Shown: positions 8,410 to 16,110 of the stretch, piece after piece
How the letters are laid out: the number at the start of each line of letters is the position of its first letter
How positions within the stretch are numbered: the first letter of the stretch is position 1
Source of the DNA: Rhodospirillaceae bacterium
GTDB lineage: Bacteria > Pseudomonadota > Alphaproteobacteria > UBA6615
Assembly: GCA_018667335.1 (NCBI GenBank)
Contig: JABIVD010000061.1
Span: 47,979 to 111,978 of the forward strand
Direction of reading: 5' to 3'
DNA: 64,000 nt
Translations under genes and position numbers: made by a program
The notes under the pieces: generated by a model
Database searches by the model: none
The model's input: the letters and a program-made list of their open reading frames with translations, nothing else
Told to the model about the DNA's origin: nothing

Positions 8410-9032
8410 ATCTGGAGCACCATCTGGTCATCTTTGCCCGCACACCCCGGCGTGGCGCGGTCAAACGGCGGCTCGCCGCCGACATCGGTGCGGGCCCCGC
8501 GCTCGCCTTCTATCGCCGGACCCTCAATGACGTGACGCGGCGGCTGGGCAGCGATCCGCGTTGGCGGACCTGGCTGGCCGTGACCCCGGACGGGGACGCG
8601 CTGCACCCCGGCCTCTGGCCGCTCGTGCCCGGCGTGGGTCTGATCCCGCAGGGGCAGGGCGATCTGGGCGCGCGTATGGCCCGGCCCATGGTCGAGCTCC
8701 CGCCCGGGCCCGTGATGGTCATCGGGACGGACATCCCCGATATCGCCCCGGGCCATATAGCCGACGGTTTCGCCGCGCTCGGCACCCATGACTTCGTGTT
8801 TGGCCCGGCGGCCGACGGCGGCTACTGGCTGGTCGGCGCGCGCCGCCGCCCGGTTGTGCCCGCCGGCCTGTTTCGCGATGTGCGCTGGAGCACGGCGCAT
8901 GCCCTGGCGGATACGCTGGCGGGGCTGCCCCGGCGTGCGCGGGTGGCGATGCTGGACGAACTCGACGATGTCGACGACGGCGCGGCGTGGGCCGCCTGGC
9001 GTGAGAGTCGACGCAAACGCGTCACGCCATAG
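8406..9032 (+). CDS. DUF2064 protein, rSAM/selenodomain-associated transferase 1 type (TIGR04282-like)
   Basis: 208 residues from ATG 8406, overlapping the previous stop by four bases. Features are LVIFARTPRRGAVKRRLA at the N-terminus, resembling the nucleotide-binding start of MobA/CofC-type nucleotidyltransferases, then IGTDIPDI and FGPAADGGYWLVG. These are the signature stretches of the TIGR04282 family. It is likely a nucleotidyl or glycosyl transferase partner of the upstream GT2 protein; biochemical role not established. Confidence 0.87.
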   Translation: MNLEHHLVIFARTPRRGAVKRRLAADIGAGPALAFYRRTLNDVTRRLGSDPRWRTWLAVTPDGDALHPGLWPLVPGVGLIPQGQGDLGARMARPMVELPPGPVMVIGTDIPDIAPGHIADGFAALGTHDFVFGPAADGGYWLVGARRRPVVPAGLFRDVRWSTAHALADTLAGLPRRARVAMLDELDDVDDGAAWAAWRESRRKRVTP

Positions 9033-9124
9033 CTGGCAAACCTGTCAACAAACCGTGACGTGACAACGAACCTGTTCCTTCCGACATGGTGACCGCTACA
9101 ATCGCGATCCCAGCGGGGAAAAAC

Positions 9125-10165
9125 ATGGAATCGATTTACTACGTCATCTCGTGGCTCTGCCACCGGCGATGCGCGCATTGTTACGACACGCGCTTCCGCC
9201 CCTATGTGCGCGACGAACGCGACGCGGTGGTGGGCGAGGCGGTGACGAGTCACGCGAAGATCGTGGCCAACCTGCCCGACCGCATGACCTATCGCGAGAC
9301 CGACGATGGCCCGGAAATGCCCGGCCGCATCATTCTGTCGGGCGGCGAGGTGCTGCTTGATGAGATCCGTGAGCCGGTGCTGTACCCGGTGATGGACATG
9401 CTGCGCGAGAAATATGCGGGTGTGGGAGGGGTGCGTGTGGTGGTGCAGACGACGGGCGACCTCGTCACCGCGGAAATCCTCGACGAGCTCCTGTCCCATG
9501 GCCTGTGGCAACTCTCGATCACCGGCATGGATGATTTCCACGTCGGCCATGAGGGCGAGAAACGTGTGCCCCTGATGGCGCATCTGACCGGTCTGGTCGA
9601 GGCGGCGGGCCTGGCGCCGACCGGTCGCCGCCATGACGGCACCGATGCGCGCGGCACCGAGACACCGGTCTATTCGTTCATGGGTGCGAACCCCGAGGAA
9701 TGGATCGGGCCGATCTGGCCGCGCGGGCGGGCCTGGGACAATGAACTGTCCACCGCGACCCTCGACGACAATTTCTGCAATCGTTGGTCGGGCGGGCTCA
9801 ACTTCATGAATCACGGCAGGCTCGGCTCGGAGGTCTCGATCGAGCCCAACGGCAACGTCTATCCCTGCTGCCTCAAGACCAAGGCGCCGCTCGGCAACCT
9901 GACCGAGGAGCAGCTCACGGATATCCTCGACAGCCTGGCCGGGCATCCGGCCTTCGAGGCCCTCAACGATGGCGCGCCCGACCGTATGGGGGCGGCGTTC
10001 GGCTGGGACGAGGAGACGTTCCGCAAGCAGAGTGAGACGAAGACCCCATCGGGCGAGACCTATCGCAATCTCTGCATTGGCTGTGACCGGTTCCACGAAC
10101 AGGTGCTCGGCCCGATCATCGACGGACTTCGTCAGGAGCGCCTGCACGGGCGCACAGCGGCTTGA
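9125..10165 (+). CDS. Radical SAM enzyme with SPASM-like C-terminal domain
   Basis: 346 residues from ATG 9125 (MESIYYVISWLC...), chosen because GCGGGGA lies seven bases upstream; an ATG at 9086 would add 13 residues. The cluster motif CHRRCAHC (CxxxCxxC) sits near the start, followed by the GGE motif (ILSGGEVLL). In the C-terminal third, VYPCCLKTKAPLGN and LCIGCDRF provide cysteines for an auxiliary cluster as in SPASM/twitch enzymes, which often modify peptides or carbohydrates. It is sandwiched between transferases and a kinase with overlapping coding ends. Substrate unknown. Confidence 0.87.
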   Translation: MESIYYVISWLCHRRCAHCYDTRFRPYVRDERDAVVGEAVTSHAKIVANLPDRMTYRETDDGPEMPGRIILSGGEVLLDEIREPVLYPVMDMLREKYAGVGGVRVVVQTTGDLVTAEILDELLSHGLWQLSITGMDDFHVGHEGEKRVPLMAHLTGLVEAAGLAPTGRRHDGTDARGTETPVYSFMGANPEEWIGPIWPRGRAWDNELSTATLDDNFCNRWSGGLNFMNHGRLGSEVSIEPNGNVYPCCLKTKAPLGNLTEEQLTDILDSLAGHPAFEALNDGAPDRMGAAFGWDEETFRKQSETKTPSGETYRNLCIGCDRFHEQVLGPIIDGLRQERLHGRTAA

Positions 10166-11271
10166 GCGGGCAGGACCGGATAGCGGCTGTCTGTGTGGCG
10201 CTGGCCGCGCGGCTTGGCGTGCCGGTCGCGGATCTGCACCCGTTGCCCGACACGGGCCTCGCCCATGACCATGTCCGCATCGGCGACACGGGAACCCTGG
10301 CGCGGGTGCCCAAACAGAGCCAGCTCGGCCTCGCGGCGGCAGAAAACCTCGACTATCAGGCCGCGTGTTTCGCGCGTGCGTCGGCCAGCGGGCATGTGCC
10401 CCACCTGCACGAAAAATTATCGCCCGACGACGGGCTGCCGATGGGCGCATTGATCGTCGATCTGATCGACGGCAAACCCTTGGCGCTGCCGGGCGATCTG
10501 GCGGCGATGGCGGAGTGTCTGGCGGCGATCCATGCGTTGCCTTTGCCGGAGTCCAATCAGCGCGCGCCCCTGAAAGACCCGGTCGATCCGATGGCCGACA
10601 CCTTCATGGAGATCATGACCCAGGCGGCCTATATCGCGGCAGCGGACCTGCATCCGGACGCGGAATCCCAGATCCGCGAGGAACTGCAGGCGGCGGGGGC
10701 GACGCTGGCACGCAAGGCCCGCCCACCCCGGACACTCATTGCGTTCGATGCCCATCCGGGAAACTACCTGATGACGTCAGACGGACCGGCGGAAGGCGGG
10801 GCGATCCTGGTGGATCTGGAGAAGGCGCGCTACGGCGCAGCCGCCTTCGATCTCGCCCACGCCACCCTCTACACCTCGACCACCTGGGATGTGGACAGTC
10901 ACGCCGTCCTGGATCGTGCTCAGGTGGCGGACTTCCATCAGGTCTGGCTCGACACGGTGCCGGGTGATCTCGCCGCCGCGACCGAACCCTGGCTGCTGCC
11001 GCTGCGCCGGATGATGTGGCTCTGGTCCGTGACCTGGTGCGCCAAGTGGCAGGTCGAGTCCCGGCAGTCCGCCGAGACGGTGGCAGCGGGCAACACGTCC
11101 ACTGAAAATTGGTCGGCGGAGCTCAGCGAAGATGCGCTCGTCGCCCATGTCGCCGGCCGGGTCGACGACTATCTGGATCCCGAAACCATCACCCGCGTTC
11201 GCGCCGACTGGCACGATGCGACTCAATCACCCGGACCCGCCGCCTCGATCCAGTCGGCGCGGGCGGGCTGA
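10162..11271 (+). CDS. APH/choline-thiamine kinase-like phosphotransferase
   Basis: 369 residues from TTG 10162, which overlaps the radical SAM stop by four bases. The Brenner-type catalytic stretch is FDAHPGN (Asp and Asn conserved, the usual leading His replaced by Phe), followed by the metal-binding VDLEKA. These are arranged as in aminoglycoside phosphotransferases, choline kinase and thiamine kinase. The N-terminal lobe has ARVPKQS with a possible nucleotide-binding Lys. It likely phosphorylates a small hydroxylated metabolite. Position between a radical SAM enzyme and a YnjB-like binding protein hints that the substrate is made or imported by the same cluster (inference). Confidence 0.8.
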   Translation: MSGQDRIAAVCVALAARLGVPVADLHPLPDTGLAHDHVRIGDTGTLARVPKQSQLGLAAAENLDYQAACFARASASGHVPHLHEKLSPDDGLPMGALIVDLIDGKPLALPGDLAAMAECLAAIHALPLPESNQRAPLKDPVDPMADTFMEIMTQAAYIAAADLHPDAESQIREELQAAGATLARKARPPRTLIAFDAHPGNYLMTSDGPAEGGAILVDLEKARYGAAAFDLAHATLYTSTTWDVDSHAVLDRAQVADFHQVWLDTVPGDLAAATEPWLLPLRRMMWLWSVTWCAKWQVESRQSAETVAAGNTSTENWSAELSEDALVAHVAGRVDDYLDPETITRVRADWHDATQSPGPAASIQSARAG

Positions 11272-11293
11272 ACAACATGAAAGAGGTCTGCAG

Positions 11294-12490
11294 ATGCGTA
11301 TCCTGACCGCGGCACTGGCCGCCGTTCTCACATTTACGCCGCTCGCCGCGGCGTCGGCCCAGAGCTGGGATGAGGTGGTCGACAAGGCGCGGGGCCAGCT
11401 TGTGTTCTGGAACGCCTGGGGGGGCGACGAGCGGATCAACGCCTACATCACCTGGGCCGGCGATCAGGTCCAGGCGCGCTATGGCGTGACGGTGCAGCAT
11501 GTGAAACTTGCCGACACCTCGGAAGCGGTTGCCCGGGTGGTGGCGGAGAAGGCCGCAGGCCGCAGCGACGGTGGCTCGGTCGACCTCATCTGGATCAATG
11601 GCGAGAACTTCGCGGCGATGAAGCGAAATAATTTGCTGTTCGGACCCTGGACCGCCGATGCGCCGAACTACCGCTATGTGGACACCGTGAACAAGAAGAC
11701 CACGACCGTGGACTTCACGGTGCCCGTCGATCATCTGGAGGCACCCTGGGGCATGGCCCAGTTCGTCTTCATGCACGACACGGCACATGTCAAAACCCCG
11801 CCGGAGTCGATTCTGGGACTTCTGGAGTGGGCGAAGAACAACCCCGGCCGGTTCACCTTTCCCCAGCCGCCGAACTTCCTGGGCACGACGTTCCTCAAGC
11901 AGGCGCTGATCGAGCTCGTCGTCACGCCGGCGGTGCTCCAGGCACCGGCTGCGGACATTCAGGAAAACACGGCACCGCTATGGGCCTATCTCGATGCGCT
12001 GCACCCGCTGATGTGGCGCCGCGGCGAGGTCTACCCGCAGAACGGCCCGGCCCTGCAGCGCCTCCTCGACGATGGCGAAGTGTCGATCGCGCTGTCCTTC
12101 CAGCCGGCCGAGGCGTCGGGCCTGATCGCCCAGGGTAAGCTGCCCGATACGGTGCGCACTTTCGTGCTCAACAACGGCACCATCGGCAACACCAACTTCG
12201 TTGCCATCCCGTTCAATGCGAATGCCAAGGAGGGTGCGATGGTCATGGCCAACTTCCTGATGTCGCCCGAGGCCCAGGCCCATAAGCAGAATCCGGAAGT
12301 CTGGGGCAGCTTTACGGTGCTCGACGTCGAGCGGCTGCCCGAGGACGCCAAGGCGACATTCCAGAATCTCCAGCTTGGGGTCGCCACCCTGTCGCCGGGA
12401 GAGCTCGGTATCACCCAGCTGGAGCCGCACCCGTCCTGGGTGGCCGCGCTTGAGGCCGAGTGGGCCAAACGCTACGCCAGCGGAAAATAG
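11294..12490 (+). CDS. ynjB: YnjB-like ABC transporter substrate-binding protein
   Basis: 398 residues from ATG 11294, with AAAGAGG upstream. A signal peptide runs to about residue 23 (TPLAAASAQS). The mature protein has the periplasmic binding fold, and stretches such as LVFWNAWGGDERINAYI, GRSDGGSVDLIWINGENF and GTTFLKQALIEL resemble YnjB, a binding protein of a predicted thiamine-like importer. Periplasmic. It is followed after five bases by the permease gene. Ligand specificity is not established for this family. Confidence 0.83.
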   Translation: MRILTAALAAVLTFTPLAAASAQSWDEVVDKARGQLVFWNAWGGDERINAYITWAGDQVQARYGVTVQHVKLADTSEAVARVVAEKAAGRSDGGSVDLIWINGENFAAMKRNNLLFGPWTADAPNYRYVDTVNKKTTTVDFTVPVDHLEAPWGMAQFVFMHDTAHVKTPPESILGLLEWAKNNPGRFTFPQPPNFLGTTFLKQALIELVVTPAVLQAPAADIQENTAPLWAYLDALHPLMWRRGEVYPQNGPALQRLLDDGEVSIALSFQPAEASGLIAQGKLPDTVRTFVLNNGTIGNTNFVAIPFNANAKEGAMVMANFLMSPEAQAHKQNPEVWGSFTVLDVERLPEDAKATFQNLQLGVATLSPGELGITQLEPHPSWVAALEAEWAKRYASGK

Positions 12491-12495
12491 CCACG

Positions 12496-14193
12496 ATGGG
12501 GGCGTCCTCCCCGCTGCGTTGGCTGCCCGCGCTGACCCTGCTGTTGCTGCTGGGCCCGGTCGTGGCCGGCCTGTTCGGGACCGTGCTGCCGGCCTTCGGC
12601 TACCTGCCGGCTCTCGGCCGCGCGACTTTGAGTTTGGAGCCCTGGCGGGCGTTGTTCGCCGCGCCGGGCGTGGCGGAATCCATCCGCCTTTCCTTCGTGA
12701 CCGGACTGGCGGTCACGATTGTGTCCTTTACCGTCGTCATCCTGTTCGTCGCCGGCTGGCACGGCACGCGCTCGTTTGCGCGGGTCCAGAAACTGCTGTC
12801 GCCGCTCCTGTCGGTGCCCCATGTGACCGTCGCGTTCGGGCTGGCCTTCCTGCTCGCCCCGTCGGGCTGGATCTTCCGCCTGACCTCGCCCTGGCTGACC
12901 GGCTATGACAGGCCGCCGGACCTGATTATCGTCCAGGACCCGGACGGTCTGGCGTTGATTGCCGGCCTCGTGGTCAAGGAAATCCCGTTCCTGTTTCTGA
13001 TGACCCTGGCCGCGATCGGGCAGGTGGATGCGGCCCGCGTGCGCACCATGGCTCGCACGATGGGCTACGGCGCAACTGCGGCCTGGCTGAAGGCTGTGTT
13101 CCCGCTTGTCTACCGGCAGATCCGCCTGCCGGTGTTCGCCGTCCTCGCCTTCGCAGCCTCGGTGGTCGATGTTTCCGTGGTGCTGGCACCGTCAACCCCG
13201 CCGCCGCTCGCGGTGCAGCTCGTGCGCTGGTTCAACGATCCCGACCTGGCGCTGCGGTTCGTGGCGTCCGCGGGCGCCATCGTGCAACTCGGCCTCGTGG
13301 TCGCGGCGATCCTCGTCTGGTGGGTTGGCGAGCGCGTGGTCGCGTGCCTCGGTCGTATCTGGATACGCGCCGGCAGCCGTGGGCGCCGGGATTTTCCGCT
13401 GCGTATCGTGGCGGCCGCGGCGCTGTCGGTGAGTTTCCTGGCAGCGTTCCTGGGGCTGGCGAGCATGGCGCTCTGGTCGATCGCGGGGCGCTGGCGGTTC
13501 CCCGATGCGCTGCCGTCGGAGGTCTCGCTCAACGCCTGGACCGCCAATGCCGACCGGCTGGCGACCGCGACCATGAACACCGCGACCATCGGGGTCGCCG
13601 CGGCGTTCGTTGGGTTGGCGCTGACTGTGGGATGCCTGGAGAACGAGGCCCGCTTCGGGAAGCGCGCCACCAACCGGGCGTTGCTGCTGCTCTATGTGCC
13701 GCTGCTGGTGCCCCAGATCGCGTTCCTGTTTGGCACGCAGATTCTGCTCGTGATGAGCGATCTCGACGGTGCCTGGATCGCGGTCGCCTGGGCCCATCTG
13801 GTCTTCGTCCTGCCCTATGTGTTCCTGTCCCTGGCTGACCCTTACCGGGCCTGGGACGAGCGCTATGCGCGTGCCGCCCTGTGCCTCGGCGCGTCGCCCA
13901 TGCGGGTGTTTTGTCGGGTCAAGCTGCCGATGCTGCTGCGGCCGATCCTGGTCGCCACCGCCGTCGGGTTCACCGTCTCGATGGGCCAGTATCTGCCGAC
14001 ATTGTTTGCCGGTGCCGGGCGCCTCGATACGCTGACCACCGAGGCGGTATCGCTGGCGTCAGGCGCGGACCGGCGGGCCATCGGCGCCTACGCGCTGTTG
14101 CAGATGACCCTGCCATTCATCGCCTTCGGGCTCGCCGCCGCCGCGCCCGCCTGGCTGTTTCGCAACCGGCGCGGGCTCAGGGTTACGGCTTGA
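12496..14193 (+). CDS. ynjC: YnjC-like fused ABC transporter permease
   Basis: 565 residues, about twelve membrane segments in two halves. Each half has an EAA-type loop: near ARTMGYGATAAWLKAVFPL in the first and ARAALCLGASPMRVFCRVKLP in the second, so two permease domains are fused as in YnjC and ThiP. A normal system needs an ATPase (YnjD), but no ATPase gene follows; the next gene encodes a GST. The ATPase may be elsewhere or shared. Confidence 0.85.
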   Translation: MGASSPLRWLPALTLLLLLGPVVAGLFGTVLPAFGYLPALGRATLSLEPWRALFAAPGVAESIRLSFVTGLAVTIVSFTVVILFVAGWHGTRSFARVQKLLSPLLSVPHVTVAFGLAFLLAPSGWIFRLTSPWLTGYDRPPDLIIVQDPDGLALIAGLVVKEIPFLFLMTLAAIGQVDAARVRTMARTMGYGATAAWLKAVFPLVYRQIRLPVFAVLAFAASVVDVSVVLAPSTPPPLAVQLVRWFNDPDLALRFVASAGAIVQLGLVVAAILVWWVGERVVACLGRIWIRAGSRGRRDFPLRIVAAAALSVSFLAAFLGLASMALWSIAGRWRFPDALPSEVSLNAWTANADRLATATMNTATIGVAAAFVGLALTVGCLENEARFGKRATNRALLLLYVPLLVPQIAFLFGTQILLVMSDLDGAWIAVAWAHLVFVLPYVFLSLADPYRAWDERYARAALCLGASPMRVFCRVKLPMLLRPILVATAVGFTVSMGQYLPTLFAGAGRLDTLTTEAVSLASGADRRAIGAYALLQMTLPFIAFGLAAAAPAWLFRNRRGLRVTA

Positions 14194-14258
14194 CAGGCCG
14201 ACCACCGAACAGGCCCACTGCGGCCAACAAAACGAACACAGAACTCCTGGGAGACATC

Positions 14259-14912
14259 ATGAAATTATTCGGCTACTGGCGCTCGCTCGCCGCCTTCCGC
14301 GTGCGCATCGCGCTCAACCTCAAGGGCCAGGCCTTCGAGGTCGTCTCGACCGACCTGATCAAGGGTGAGCAGTTCGATCCCGAGTATCTCAAGATCAATC
14401 CCCAAGGCGTCGTACCGGCGCTGGTCACCGATGACGGGACCACGCTGACCCAGTCGATGGCGATCCTCGAATATCTCGATGAGGTCTATCCCGAGCCCGC
14501 ACTGCTGCCGGCCGATGCCGCAGCCCGCGCCCGGGTGCGCGCGCTGTGCATGATCCTGGTCGCCGACATGCATCCGCTGGTGGTGCCGCGTATCCGCAAA
14601 TACGTTACCCAGGATCTGGGCCACAGCGAGGAAGAGCTCGGCGCGTGGATTGGCAACTGGACGACCAAGGGCCTCGAAGCGATCGAGAAGCATCTGGCCG
14701 AGGACGGCCATTCGGGCACCTATTGCGAGGGCGACCAGGTGACCATGGCCGACCTGTGCCTGGTGCCCCAGATCGGCGCCGCAGTGCTGTTCAAGATCCC
14801 GCTCGACGCCTATCCGAACTGCCAGCGCATCTTCAAATCCTGCATGGAGCTACCAGCGTTCTTCGACGCGCGGCCCCAGGCCCAGCCGGACTTCCCCGAA
14901 GAGATGAAGTAG
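14259..14912 (+). CDS. Glutathione S-transferase, maleylacetoacetate isomerase-like, atypical active site
   Basis: 217 residues from ATG 14259 with CTGGGAGA upstream. The thioredoxin-like N-terminal domain reads MKLFGYWRSLAAFRVRIALN, then NPQGVVPALVTDDG and LTQSMAILEYLDE (glutathione gamma-glutamyl binding), then an all-alpha C-terminal domain. Length and overall pattern fit zeta-class/maleylacetoacetate isomerases. The zeta-class SSC motif expected after YWRS is replaced by LAA, so isomerase activity is doubtful. It ends at a terminator-like hairpin facing the convergent DsbA gene. Confidence 0.82.
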   Translation: MKLFGYWRSLAAFRVRIALNLKGQAFEVVSTDLIKGEQFDPEYLKINPQGVVPALVTDDGTTLTQSMAILEYLDEVYPEPALLPADAAARARVRALCMILVADMHPLVVPRIRKYVTQDLGHSEEELGAWIGNWTTKGLEAIEKHLAEDGHSGTYCEGDQVTMADLCLVPQIGAAVLFKIPLDAYPNCQRIFKSCMELPAFFDARPQAQPDFPEEMK

Positions 14913-14920
14913 AGGAAGTC

Positions 14921-14943
14921 GGGCGGCTCAGCCGCCCTTCTTC
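14921..14943. terminator. Hairpin terminator between GST and DsbA genes
   Basis: GGGCGGC and GCCGCCC arms with a TCA loop, followed on the plus strand by a pyrimidine run (ttcttct). It lies in the 15-bp gap between the converging genes and overlaps the last codons of the minus-strand gene. Confidence 0.6.
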
Positions 14944-15551
14944 TGCGCTCCCGCCGAATCCATCAGCTGTTCCAGCACTTCGTAGGGCTGGGCGCCGACG
15001 ACGCCCTTGGCATCGGCCACATAGGTCGGCACGCCGGTGACGCCATACTGGCGGGACTTCTCCCAGTCGGCATCGATCGCGTCCGAGAACGTACGCTTCT
15101 CGAGCACCTCGCGCGCGGCCGCGCCATCGAGCCCGACCCCCTCGGCGATCTCGACCAGGGTATCGGCATCACCGATGTTCCGGCCCTCGACGAAATAGGC
15201 CTCGTAGAGCTTCATATGGATGGCGTCGCCGCCTTCCTGGGTGTCGGCCCACTTGCCGAGTTCCTGGGCGAGCCGGCTGTTGTAGGTGTGGGTGCGCTTG
15301 CCATAGGGCAGGCCTTCCTCGGCCATCCGCGCCTTCATGCTCTCATACATGCCGTCGAGATCGACGTCGCGGCCGGCGAACAGGGCTTCGAGGGTCTGGC
15401 CGTCGAGCGGCGTGTCGGGGTGCAGCGGGAAGTGCACGGTCTGGATGTCGACGTCGTAGGCCTGGCGGAGTTTTTCAACACGCACGGTGCTGAGGTAACA
15501 CCAGGGTCAAACGTAGTCGGCGAAAACCTCAAGGGTGACGGGATCGGACAT
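14928..15551 (-). CDS. DsbA/FrnE-family thiol oxidoreductase with in-frame TGA at the first active-site Cys (candidate selenoprotein)
   Basis: Starting at ATG 15551 (AAGGAA ribosome site), the frame reads MSDPVTLEVFADYV, then TGA at 15509-15507 (codon 15), then PWCYLSTVRVEKL and an uninterrupted 193-codon DsbA-like alpha/beta protein ending SAGAQKKGG. Family members have CPWC here, so the TGA replaces exactly the first Cys of CPWC; decoded as Sec it gives UPWC. Downstream features (VTGVPTYVADAKGVVGAQP with the cis-Pro, and an internal helical domain) are intact, which argues against decay. A SECIS-like hairpin lies 14 bases after the TGA. The alternative is a single point mutation, leaving a pseudogene or a product started at GTG 15485 without the active site. 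Cytoplasmic FrnE-like role expected; no signal peptide. Confidence 0.75.
15475..15493 (-). other. SECIS-like stem-loop downstream of the in-frame TGA
   Basis: On the minus strand, nucleotides 14-32 after the TGA fold as UCAGCAC, loop CGUGC, GUGUUGA: seven pairs including one G-U. The loop begins 21 bases after the UGA and has G at its second position, which agrees with the general bacterial SECIS pattern (a short stem with a G in the first two loop bases, roughly 16-37 bases from UGA). Judged by eye, not by a folding program. Confidence 0.5.
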
Positions 15552-15666
15552 GGATATATTCCTTCGTTTGAGACAGTCGACATCATAGCAGAGAGGGCCC
15601 TGCACGCGATAACATTGCGGGGAGATGCCTCATACAAAGCCCCCTGAAGCCCCCTGGAGCCACACC

Positions 15667-16110
15667 ATGACCGAACACACAATTCCGTCGCGCAAGCTCA
15701 CCCATGACGGGGTGCGCGCCCTGATCGATGCCGCCGTCGCCAAGGCCGACGAGATGGGCGTGCCCATGGGCATCGCGATCGCCAATGACGGCGCGCGGAT
15801 CGTCGGCTACCTGCTGATGGACGGCGCGCGAATTCTGGCGCAGGACTCCGCCAGCGCCAAGGCGATGACGGCGGCGAGCCACCGCATGCCCACCCATGCG
15901 ATCGACTATAATATCGGGATGGGCCTGTCGGTCTCGACCCAGGGCAAGGTGCTGCCGCTGAGGGGCGGCGTGCCGATCATCATCGACGGCTATTGCGTCG
16001 GCGGCATCGGCTGCGGGTCGGGCACCGGCGAGCAGGATTTGGTGGTGGCCAAGGCCGCGCTGGCCGCGATCGGCGCGGAAATCCCCGACGACGACGTAAG
16101 CGAGGGTTAG
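15667..16110 (+). CDS. GlcG/HbpS-like (DUF336) protein
   Basis: 147 residues. The DUF336 pattern is visible: an N-terminal helix with LIDAAVAKADEMGVPMGIAIAN, a central helix AQDSASAKAMTAASH, and a glycine-rich GGVPIIIDGYCVGGIGCGSGTGEQD near the end. Relatives bind heme or occur in glycolate and propanediol gene sets; function here unknown. It is divergent from the DsbA gene. Its last 37 codons are duplicated at 17394-17504 on the far side of the MFS gene. Confidence 0.85.
   Translation: MTEHTIPSRKLTHDGVRALIDAAVAKADEMGVPMGIAIANDGARIVGYLLMDGARILAQDSASAKAMTAASHRMPTHAIDYNIGMGLSVSTQGKVLPLRGGVPIIIDGYCVGGIGCGSGTGEQDLVVAKAALAAIGAEIPDDDVSEG

Noticed and set aside
15485..15485. GTG 15485 as the true start of the DsbA-like gene
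   Set aside because: This would omit the active-site motif and the N-terminal strand; the upstream frame encodes both with a proper ribosome site, so the UGA interpretation was preferred.
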